Shown: one piece after another, positions 1 to 8,895 of the stretch
Position numbering within the stretch: the stretch's first letter is position 1
How the letters are laid out: each line of letters opens with the position of its first letter
NCBI GenBank assembly: GCA_022747635.1
Contig: JAKTNV010000004.1
Coordinates: 22,753,969 to 22,817,968, forward strand
Length of the DNA: 64,000 nt
From: Hetaerina americana
Taxonomy: Eukaryota > Arthropoda > Insecta > Odonata > Calopterygidae
Direction of reading: 5' to 3'
Position numbers and translations under genes: made by a program
The notes under the pieces: generated by a model
The model's input: the letters and a program-made list of their open reading frames with translations, nothing else
Told to the model about the DNA's origin: nothing
The model's database searches: none

Positions 1-94
<94 letters not shown>
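1..94. repeat. (TA)n microsatellite at window edge
   Basis: An uninterrupted TA dinucleotide tract starts at the first base and ends at position 94, where it passes into a short CACAAATATATAAAAACACAG stretch. The window cuts it, so the full length is unknown. Confidence 0.97.
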
Positions 95-98
<4 letters not shown>

Positions 99-167
99 AA
101 TATATAAAAACACAGATGTAGATTTTTAGGATAAAGAGACACAAAGAAAGGACACTCACAATTTGTT

Positions 168-206
168 ATTTTACGTTTCGACAGCACGGCTGTCGAAACG
201 TAAAAT
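168..206. repeat. perfect 18-bp-arm hairpin, 3-nt loop
   Basis: ATTTTACGTTTCGACAGC (168-185) is followed by the loop ACG and then by its exact reverse complement (189-206). The right arm ends in GTCGAAACGT, a string like the CGAAAC segments at 693-702 and 63894-63903. It may therefore belong to the same kind of structured transposon end, but that link is an inference. Confidence 0.85.
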
Positions 207-267
207 ACTGTCGTCTTATATATATATATATAACGTAATACACTGTCGTCTTATATATATATATATT
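198..267. repeat. two-copy 35-bp tandem duplication
   Basis: The units at 198-232 and 233-267 share CTGTCGTCTTATATATA and differ at only a few positions near their starts and ends. The first unit begins inside the right arm of the hairpin at 168-206, so hairpin and duplication form one composite structure followed by a T tract. Confidence 0.8.
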
Positions 268-604
268 TTTTTTTTTAAGAAGAGGCCATTGAGTAAATAT
301 GTAAAGAAAATACTAATGAAGAGCTATACACAGCACGTTCATAAAAGCTCAACTTGAACACATTATTGCGTGAAATCTGTACAACTTCAATAGCTGTATA
401 TTTCTGGTCGTCTGATAAATAACAATGAATGGGATCAGGGGAAGTATAAGTTTTGATTTTTTATCAATTAGTATGCAAGGAAATTTACAAAAGTAATAAT
501 TATGAGCAATAATAATAACATCTAAGGACTATAGTTAAATTACGAACTTACAAGACTTATTTATATTGAAATGAAAGAATGAACTTTGTAATTCCATGGG
601 TGCA
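268..604. other. AT-rich stretch, nothing recognised
   Basis: A T tract follows the duplication and then unique-looking AT-rich sequence. I see no coding similarity, RNA gene or repeat here. Confidence 0.5.
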
Positions 605-720
605 TTATTAAAAAACAACCTTGGTTTTGACGTTGTACTTATCATCAGGACGTCGTCACCATCGTTGGACGTCATTTGATGATGACGTCCAGCGTCGAAA
701 CCTAGGGAATGTTTTTAGAA
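605..720. mobile_element. degenerate foldback with Penelope-like end motif
   Basis: CCTTGGTTTTGACG (619-632) pairs with CGTCGAAACCTAGG (693-706) at 11 of 14 positions. Inside lies a second exact hairpin, TGGACGTCAT (666-675) with ATGACGTCCA (682-691). On the + strand, TTGATGA (676-682) is followed by GACG-TCCAG-CGTC (684-696) and then GAAACC. The same GAYG-loop-CRTC-GAAACC order occurs at 63885-63903, with the related loop TGCAG. This order resembles the hammerhead-like core found in Penelope-element terminal repeats. The family assignment is inferred from the motif; no coding part is visible. Confidence 0.4.
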
Positions 721-3700
721 AGTTTGTGTGCAATTATTAAGTTACTTCTTTGATTAAAATACGTTGATTAAATTCCATAAAGTTACGCCTGGGGTAACAA
801 AAGAACATTATCTACGTGATCGTTAGAAAAAAAAGCATTCCACGGACTAACAAGGGAGTTCTTTGTCACACTTGTTTGGCGCGAATGATATATAGTTCTC
901 ATTTCCATGCCAGTCCCTTCTTTTATGAATTGAGTCCGGTGATTCGATAACCATTGCACCAAAATAGGAAAAATGGCACGATACTTCAAGAAGAGGGGCT
1001 CTTACTGCATGTAATCAATTTATCAGCCATCAAATGAGGAGTGACCCGGGCTGTCAACTTTCCATGTTACATTTGGCTTCTTGATTACGTCCCTAGGTGC
1101 ATTTGGATAAGAAAGCGACCATTACTCGTGATCTCTTTGGGAAAGTAAAGGGTATATCCTGGAGCCACATATCACATGGTTAACGCCCAAATCACACAAC
1201 ATTCGCCACTTTTTTCTGACTTGTTTTGAAACTTTCAGAATCAACACCTGCTACGCAAGGTAAACAATAAAATCCAAAAAAAAAAGTATTTTTAGGGGAA
1301 TTCCATTGAAAAGGTACGATTACTTTCCATATCATGCAAAAAAATCAGGAAAATTAGCCTTTATACAAATTTAATTGAAGGAACTTGCTTAACGTTTTGC
1401 ACGGGAGTTGGGTATGGAAAAAAATAGAATAAAAATAAATAGTACTTAAAATAAATAATAACGGGGATTGCTTTTGTATTTGGCGAACTTAAGCGAAGCT
1501 GCAGTGGGCTTAAAATTATTTTCTCCGTCGAGAACCCACTAAAATGCGCCAAAAGAGATTAAAAATAAACCTGCTAAAATGCAGAAACACAAAAAATCTT
1601 CCCGCAACATGTGCGCCTTGCATAGCATTACTTCCTTCCTATCTAGTCTAAGCTAACGTTTTGCTTTCCTGTTTAAGCAACCAGCGTGAAAAGACTATTC
1701 TGTGCCCAGAACAAGCAGCATCAGATGCGTCGCTCGTATACATGCCCACTATGGGCGAAGGTGCTTCAACTCGAAAGTGGGATAGTAAAGAGAGTAATGT
1801 TTCGGGGGTGCTATGATACTGGGAAGGGGAAGAAATCGCGGGGAAAATCGATATGGAAAGCAGAGACTCTACAAAGCCAGTAACCGCATTGTGCTGCGCC
1901 GGACCGAACACGGCGGCTATTAATCATCGCGTAATGACGCCACATGGTTTCACATGCAACGGAGTGACTGCACTCACTTGCTACCACATTTGCATACGAA
2001 TTTCAAAGCCTTGGGTGGAGATGTTGCATCCCTCTATCACCCATACTTCACAACGAAGGCTTTTGGCCGTGAAAGGGGGTTGAGTGCTATGAGACAACTC
2101 TATAAATGCGCATGGAAAGTTTATTAGTACTCTCTCAAGTGCATGTCATGGAGTATGTTTAGCCTCCAAAGAGTCATTGAATTTTCAAAAAAAATATAAC
2201 TCTAGGATGCTTCAATGTACATATGTTCTCCAGTAACTTGACCTTGTTCTACCTGAAAGCATTTCCAATTGAACTGAGAAATTTATCTTCTCCGAACGTC
2301 GTTTGGAAGAGATGGGCTAGAATAATGATATTGTGATGGCCATTTTAGGGTGTCTTAATAACAGAGGGACGGTCCCAAGTCTCGCGGCACTCCTCAAAAT
2401 TCGAATACATAGTATTCAAACAATTGTGAGAGGTGGGAGATCGCTCCAATGCCTTCCCCTTCTGGCTAAGTGACTATTCCTCGTATATCACAGGGCTCGG
2501 TTATCTTAAACACTGGCTAATAATTCTTTATTCATAATGTAAAATAGAAAATTTTAATGCAAAATAAATTTACTAACAATTTTGAGGCCCACAACGTGTG
2601 CACTTTTGGACCGATTGATGAGCACATATCTTGTTGAAATATTTATGCAGACATCAAAAAAACGAGAGAGAAAGGATGAAAAAAGTTTTAGAAGAAAAAA
2701 AATAGCTAAGATGAAATCGTAGTTGCATAATAGCAATGAGAGGGTGGTGACTTGATCATTGGTTTAAAATTATCAGTTATTAATGGTTTTAGAATCAAAA
2801 GCCATATTTGAAAATTTATTTATCAACAAATTCGTTCAAATTACATCCTTTTTTGTTCCGCTCAAAGAGTCATAATTTAATGTCAACGGTCAGAGGCAGG
2901 TGATTAAATCAAAATCCTTATTCTTGAAAATGGTTTTGACTTCAGAAATTAGCATTTCTATGATCTTGCGACTTATTTCACCCAATCAAAGGGAGTATTA
3001 AATAATTGCTAAGGATATTTTTAATCTTGTAAGTATAAAAAATCATGAATGGTTATCATAGAAGTCGCTTTTGGAGTACTCGGCAATGGATTCTTACGGA
3101 ACCAGATCCCCTCATGTTTTCTCGCTAAAAAGTCATTCTCAGGGTAATTGAGATTAGACTATATAAGGCAAGAGATATCTGCAAGGCCCATCATATGAAC
3201 TGAAATAAGAATCTCGTAATATTGGTATTGCTACAGTAGGATCTTCAAAATAAAAAGGGGCAACAAATCAATAGTTTCATAAATAAGCATCGTAACCATG
3301 CGGAGAAACCCAAAATTGCCATGCAGTCTTTTTAATGATTTTGATAGGCGCATGCGTAAATATATGACTCAAGGTCAATAAAAATAGCACACACACACAC
3401 ACAAATAGCTCATTTTCCGCCGTATATAATGAATAACTTTATTCTGCTCAACTTCTTTTCGTATATAAAGTGGCCGAAATCTCACTTTAAAATAAAAGTT
3501 CAAAGGGCTTTCCACACGCCAATAAAACCTGATTGTCCAATTATTGACCACTTGAGAAATACGTCCTGTAACAAATAATAAGTACTGTAACAAAAAATAA
3601 ATACTCCAACTTCCTCAAAGCTTCTGTTTTGCAAAAAAATGCGAAGCCAATACGCGAAGGGAAAAATAAGGACAAGATAACGGAGATATCAAAGACTAAG

Positions 3701-4451
3701 TAATAAAAAAGGGAATTTTTAGTGATTAACCTTGAAAAAAACATTATAGACTTTCCCTGAAGTCTGGATTGCATAAAATAGGCCACAATTTATTTTAAAA
3801 ACCATTTACATATTTCAATTAACACTTCAGGACCTATTCAACAATTGCATCTCAAGTTTTTATCATCAATGATATTTGAAAATGCTTCTTTTTATTTAAT
3901 CTCAATAACCATACGCGTTTTGAATTAGCTAAAATTATAACACTAGGGAATCCATGCAATTTTTGTCACTCATCTTCTTTAATTTAATTTAATTTGATTT
4001 AAAAAGGTGGATCCATTTCAAGGGAAGAAACCATAATGGAACTCTCTCCACACTTTGTAAAGACTATCTACCAATCAAAGTGCTGAGGACGTCCAAAGCC
4101 TTTAAAAAATGCTTCCGGAAAGTGTTGGCTCGTAACTCTTTCAGCAGCCAGTTAAAATCTGATATATTAGTTTTAGAACGATAAAATTAGTCATTTTTTC
4201 TATAGAGTTTTCATTTTATTTATTTAATACCAATTAACACTTAAATTAATTCATTATAAGATCTTCTATAAAAATAAATATGATGACTGCAAAACACTGG
4301 AAAATTCGGTTTCTATTTCTGTAAAGGTGACTTGGAAAAAAGGTTTGTTTACCTTGCTACTGCATTTACATCAAGATATGATCATGCATGTCTCCCTTAA
4401 TGCATTCAATTCTGCAGAACTGTGATCAGCAACGAGAGTCATTATTTTTAA
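721..4451. other. unassigned AT-rich DNA
   Basis: No recognisable exon, RNA gene or transposon protein was found. A GC-richer patch at about 1640-2090 is open in several short frames on both strands, but its translations are not familiar. A (CA)n run of about 14 bp lies near 3390-3404, and a TTTAA-type run lies near 3980-4000. Confidence 0.5.
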
Positions 4452-4697
4452 TTATTGCTCTTTTAATTTCCAAAAAACCACATCTTTATCCATTAGTATT
4501 TCAATCCGAAGATTGTTTGACAGCAATTCAAATTCATCCTTTTCCAATATCGGTCCGCTCACGCCCTGACAGTTCTTTTGCTTTACATCTCCATTTAATT
4601 TGCGTAAGTATTTGTCTTTCGGTATTCCATTCTCTTTTATTTTCCCTTCCATGATGCTCCCAACATATTCATTGTCTCTCGAGGTGGTCCAAATCAA
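4452..4697 (-). pseudogene. possible decayed LINE 3' coding end
   Basis: The minus-strand frame contains a charged segment with EYVGSIMEGKIKENG and then KYLRKLNGDVKQ. This loosely follows the C-terminal pattern of RTE-like LINE proteins, in which a VIEGR-type segment is followed by a basic stretch and a conserved L-D segment. In the intact copy the comparable segment is TVIEGRMLGKRGKG. The match is short and rests on few residues, so a chance open frame remains possible. If real, it would be the only copy of this type on the minus strand. Confidence 0.25.
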
Positions 4698-6501
4698 TAT
4701 GGATCTTCCTTTCCTTAGAGTGCTCCATTTGGAATTTTTCTCCCCTACTCTTCGACATTAGTCACTCTTCTCTTAGCAGCAAGCTTCCTTTTACTTGACC
4801 CATTCTGCTGGCATGTCAGATCATAGCCGAGGATATAATATCCTATTTTTATTTACATTTGATGATTTTTTAAATTTCCAAATGGCTCCTTAAGCAGCAC
4901 AAAAATGGTCACGTTTGATGTGAGAAGTACTTTCACCCTTTTTTATAGCCATAATACAAATTCTGTTTGTATACTTATCCACTTACATTCCATTCATTTC
5001 TCGGTCTACACATGAAACAAGGTCAATAAATATTTGACGAAGTGAGAAAAATCGTACGTCTAATTGGATTCCACTCTGAACAGTGGTATAGTTCACCATT
5101 GCTTATTTCCAACTTTTTTCAACCTTTGTCAATTTTGACTTTATTTATGTATTATTAGAAGAAATTACTTACATCTACAACAATTTATCTTAATGTAGCA
5201 TGTCACAAATTATTTCTATATTCCTAGTGAAATTCTTGCTTTAAAGAAAAAGTATCTACAAACATAATTTTTTTTAATTTTCACATAGCCAATTAATTTT
5301 CTGCATCCAAGATATTAAAAATTTATTATGGTGTGCATTTTCCTAAAATGTTCTTTCAAAAAGATGTGGGAAGATAGCAGGAAATAATTTCCCGTCCGAC
5401 CGTCCAGTCACTCATACGTATTTCCATCAAATTACAATACACTTATCATAGGATTCGGAACTGGTCGTTCTTGTCTATTACTGAGAGCTGGAAAAATTCC
5501 AGCTAAACGTGAAATTACAGCAGTTTTCATGCATGGAAACAAATAATTAAAACTCTCATGAATCAAAAATCATACGCGTAATAATCCTAAACAAGTAGGA
5601 TCATAGGATAACCAGCCATGATACGCATGATACTTATGACCTGCCTTGTTATTCAGAGAGCGTCCGCAGCGTAGAGCGTGATACTCGTCTTCCTTTAAGA
5701 AAATAGCCTTTTTGGAAGACGTCCTTCTCGGATCTTATATTAGGCAGATAGGTTTATGGTTTTGGGTTTATTTTAGGACAGAGCTCTTAGGTTTTCTCGG
5801 CTTGCAAGTTTCTCTATCTGCGTCTGGTTTCTCCCGTACACCAAATACAATGGTATAAAAATTATTAAATAGACGGTTTAATAACTTTTAACGTTTTTAA
5901 GGTGGTACAACATCACGAAACCTAGGTCAATTTTTTTTGCGGAAAAGAAAACTATCCTCTTTCATCATGATTGATTTGGACCATGTTTTGCCTGAAAATC
6001 TGTCAAAAAGTTTAATTAATAACTTATCTCCACTCAAATATGAGGAAAAGACTAACAAAAAATTGAATGGAAAAATCTATCCTTACTAGAACAAGCTTTG
6101 TGCAATCTCGAAAGGGGTTCACTCTGCTTGTTCAACAAAATAAATGAATGTGTTGCATTTGTTGTGTCGTGAAATTATTTTACACCCCAATGAGTTTTTT
6201 CATAGGACGCGAATACCATCGTTGGTCTGGAATATCGAGTGCTGTGAGGTCTGAAAATATTATTAACCCAATAGCATACATTTTTTTAAATGATCACAGA
6301 GTCATAAGCTTTTGAGTGGCTGGAAGAAATAGAAACGTATAGAACGTGTTTCTGCAAATAAGAGCGGAAGAGAGAATTAAACCGCAGGCCTGTATTTTTT
6401 CATGCATGCTTGTATATGCGATAAATGTAGTTACCAAAATCGCATGGTGCATTTTATGTTAGTTTGATAAATCGCTGGTTTTCGAATGTGTGCACGTATA
6501 T
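4698..6501. other. unassigned AT-rich DNA
   Basis: No supported gene or repeat was seen. Short T and A tracts are common, and open frames are short and unfamiliar. Confidence 0.5.
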
Positions 6502-6518
6502 AGATATGCATACAGATA

Positions 6519-6526
6519 CCTCTATA

Positions 6527-6604
<78 letters not shown>

Positions 6605-6612
6605 TATAGAGG
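6519..6612. repeat. perfect 94-bp palindrome centred on (TA)35
   Basis: CCTCTATATGCA (6519-6530), then 70 bp of TA (6531-6600), then TGCATATAGAGG (6601-6612). The outer blocks are exact reverse complements and (TA)n is self-complementary, so the whole segment can form a cruciform. It ends seven bases before the possible target-site repeat of the LINE. The 13-mer AGATATGCATACA also flanks it directly at 6502-6514 and 6617-6629. Confidence 0.92.
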
Positions 6613-6618
6613 CTAGAG

Positions 6619-6629
6619 ATATGCATACA
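6619..6629. repeat. left copy of possible LINE target-site duplication
   Basis: ATATGCATACA here is repeated exactly at 8885-8895, just after the TA-rich tail of the LINE. Position and length fit a target-site duplication. The flanks are TA-rich, and the same 11-mer also occurs at 6504-6514, so chance or microsatellite similarity is not excluded. Confidence 0.5.
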
Positions 6630-8884
6630 CAGCTTCCCGGGAGCGGATGCGGACTCAGACCACAATTTAGTTGTTATGAAATGTAGCGTACGTTTCAAAA
6701 AGATAAGGCAGGGGCGGCGAGTTAGAAAATGGAATGTAGAAGCATTAAATGGGTTGAAAAGGAAGGAATACAAACAGGCGGTAGAGAAAATCATGGAGGA
6801 TGGTAAAGGGCTTATAACTATCGAAGAAAAATGGGAAATGATCAAAAAAGGGTTGTCTAAAGCCGCAAAAGACACTATTGGATCCGTTAACGCTAAAAGG
6901 ACTAGGAAACCATGGATCACGGATGAGATGATTACAAAGATGGATGAGCGGCGAGAATGGAAGAATATAAATACAGAATTAGGCAAAATGAAGTACAAAG
7001 AATTGAACAATAAATTGAGGCGGGCAACAAATAAGGCAAAAGACGCATGGTGGAAGACGCAGTGCGAGGATATGGAAAGTCTGCAGAGGAAGGGTGAAAT
7101 CGGTGCGCTGTACAGCAAAGTTAAATCGTTATCGGGAAGTAAGAAAGGGAGACCAACGATAGCAGTTAGAGATAAGGCCGGTAAGGTAATAGTTGACGCA
7201 GGAAAGATCCAAGAGAGATGGAAGGAGTATATAGAAGAACTGTATAGTAAAGAACTCAGACCAACAAAGTTAGACATTGAAAAAGAAAATGACGTAGAGG
7301 AAGACAGCTTAGGTCCAGGCATACTAGACAATGAGATAGAAAGGGCATTAAGGGAGATGAAACTAAATAAGGCCGTGGGGGTAGATAACATTCCCGTGGA
7401 ACTTTTAAAATGCTTAGGAAAATGTGGGAGGAAGAGGCTATATGGGCTGATCCGTAGCATTTCTAAGGAGGGAATCTGGCCGGAAGACTTTGTGAGAGCA
7501 TTTTTAGTTCCGATTCCGAAAAAGGTAAAGGCCACGTCATGTGAGGACTATAGGACAATTAGTTTGATATCCCACGCAGCTAAAGTTGTTCTCAGGATCA
7601 TAAACAAAAGGATAGAGAGTAGGGCAAATGATTACTTAGGGGATGATCAGTTTGGGTTTAGGAAGGGGAGAGGTACGCGTGATGCCATTGCAGTAATGAG
7701 ATTATTAATCGAGAGGAATATAGAACACAACCAGGAGGTATTTGCCTGTTTCGTAGACTTCGAAAAAGCGTTTGATAGAGTGAATTGGGAAAAACTTATG
7801 AGTATATTGCAGAAAATAGGAATAGATTGGAGGGAAAGGAGGCTAATCCGCAACCTGTACATGTCTCAGACTGCTCAGGTGCGGGTGGGAAACGGGGAGT
7901 CAGGATGGGCAGTGTTAGGAAGGGGTGTAAGGCAGGGTTGCCCATTATCACCGTTGCTGTTCAACCTGTATGCAGAGGAAATGATCAAAGAGGCATGGGA
8001 AGAACTAGAGGTAGGAATGAAAGTGGGCGGGGAATTCGTAAAATCAGTTAGGTTTGCTGATGACCAAGCTTTAGTTTGTCAGTCAGCCAAGGGGCTGCAA
8101 GCATTGCTGAGTGAATTGGAAATTCAGTGCGACAGGTATGGGATGAGAATCAACATTAATAAAACAAAGGTTATGCGATTTTCTAGAAAGAAAAAGGGCA
8201 AGCTTAACATTAAAATAAGAGGGCAAAAACTAGAGCAGGTAGAACAGTTTACGTATCTCGGTAGTGTTTTGGACCAACACGGTCAAAGTAGTAGGGACGT
8301 AAGGAGAAGAATTGCGCTAGGCAAAGAGGCTTTCACGAGGAGGAGGGAGTTGATGACGGGGACTTTGAGTAAGGATGTTAAGAAAAGACTCGTAAAAACT
8401 TTGATATGGAGCGTAGCTATGTACGGCGCGGAAACGTGGTCATTGAAGCAGGAGGATAGACGTAGACTGGAGGCTTTTGAAATGTGGGTGTGGAGAAGAA
8501 TGGAGAAGGTGAAATGGACAGAGAAGAAAACAAATGAGGAAGTACTTGGTATGGTGGGCGAAGAGAGGGGTTTGTTGGGAGCAATCCTATGGAGGCAGGA
8601 AAAGTGGATGAAGGGGGTGTTGACCGGCAGTGGGATGTTGAAGACTGTGATAGAGGGTAGAATGTTGGGCAAAAGAGGAAAGGGAAGGAACAGGATAGGG
8701 ATGTTGGACGGGATGAAGGGCGGAAGAAAGTACTCAGAGATGAAGAGGGACCTGGTGTAGAGTAGAATTTAGGGTTGTGTTTTGTTAGTAGTCACAAAAT
8801 ATTTGTTTGGTAGTTATGTCCATCGAAAAACCTACCTTAACCGGTAGATTACCTTAAAAAAAAAAAATATATATATATATATAT
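6630..8884 (+). mobile_element. 5'-truncated RTE-like non-LTR retrotransposon
   Basis: The element starts inside the apurinic-type endonuclease domain. In the frame of the long protein, codons 6637-6675 read [13 protein letters not shown], the last conserved endonuclease block with the Ser-Asp-His motif. It continues through a full reverse transcriptase and a C-terminal region to a stop at 8760. A 3' UTR of about 95 bp follows, then A12 (8856-8867) and a TA tail. The 5' truncation and 3' simple repeat fit target-primed reverse transcription. The rest of the endonuclease and any upstream ORF are missing, so the copy could not move on its own. The clade (RTE-like) is judged from the SDHNLVV, YGAETW and RRLEAFEMWVWRRM blocks; a tree would be needed to fix it. 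Confidence 0.85.
6676..8760 (+). CDS. LINE reverse transcriptase, N-terminally truncated
   Basis: The 694-residue frame has no internal stop or frameshift. It encodes the RNA-directed DNA polymerase that copies LINE RNA at a nicked target in the nucleus. The N-terminal 200 residues or so are a basic linker following the endonuclease. The RT domain includes YRTISL near 291, GFRKGRGTRDAI at 327-338, the first catalytic aspartate in FVDFEKAFD (D361), GVRQGCPLSP at 417-426 and FADD at 460-463 carrying the other two aspartates. The C-terminal region has YLGS near 527, YGAETWSL at 583-590 and the RRLEAFEMWVWRRM block. All key RT residues are present, which suggests a fairly recent insertion. The first methionine is at 6676, but the frame stays open upstream through the endonuclease SDH motif, so this start is an effect of truncation. 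Expression is unlikely unless an outside promoter reads through. Confidence 0.9.
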   Translation: MKCSVRFKKIRQGRRVRKWNVEALNGLKRKEYKQAVEKIMEDGKGLITIEEKWEMIKKGLSKAAKDTIGSVNAKRTRKPWITDEMITKMDERREWKNINTELGKMKYKELNNKLRRATNKAKDAWWKTQCEDMESLQRKGEIGALYSKVKSLSGSKKGRPTIAVRDKAGKVIVDAGKIQERWKEYIEELYSKELRPTKLDIEKENDVEEDSLGPGILDNEIERALREMKLNKAVGVDNIPVELLKCLGKCGRKRLYGLIRSISKEGIWPEDFVRAFLVPIPKKVKATSCEDYRTISLISHAAKVVLRIINKRIESRANDYLGDDQFGFRKGRGTRDAIAVMRLLIERNIEHNQEVFACFVDFEKAFDRVNWEKLMSILQKIGIDWRERRLIRNLYMSQTAQVRVGNGESGWAVLGRGVRQGCPLSPLLFNLYAEEMIKEAWEELEVGMKVGGEFVKSVRFADDQALVCQSAKGLQALLSELEIQCDRYGMRININKTKVMRFSRKKKGKLNIKIRGQKLEQVEQFTYLGSVLDQHGQSSRDVRRRIALGKEAFTRRRELMTGTLSKDVKKRLVKTLIWSVAMYGAETWSLKQEDRRRLEAFEMWVWRRMEKVKWTEKKTNEEVLGMVGEERGLLGAILWRQEKWMKGVLTGSGMLKTVIEGRMLGKRGKGRNRIGMLDGMKGGRKYSEMKRDLV

Positions 8885-8888
8885 ATAT
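8856..8888 (+). repeat. LINE A-tract and (TA)n tail
   Basis: Twelve A residues (8856-8867) run directly into TA repeats up to 8888. The tract marks the 3' end of the LINE insert and is followed by the possible right-hand target-site repeat. Confidence 0.85.
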
Positions 8889-8895
8889 GCATACA
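8885..8895. repeat. right copy of possible LINE target-site duplication
   Basis: This exact copy of ATATGCATACA matches 6619-6629 on the other side of the LINE. It overlaps the end of the TA tail, so its first four bases carry little weight. The informative part is GCATACA. Confidence 0.5.

Noticed and set aside
1640..2090. GC-richer patch with overlapping frames on both strands
   Set aside because: Translations are unfamiliar on both strands and no splice or start context singles one out.
6522..7535. 337-codon open frame on the minus strand
   Set aside because: It is the antisense shadow of the LINE reverse transcriptase and ends in YIYIY codons from the TA tract. It has no domain of its own.
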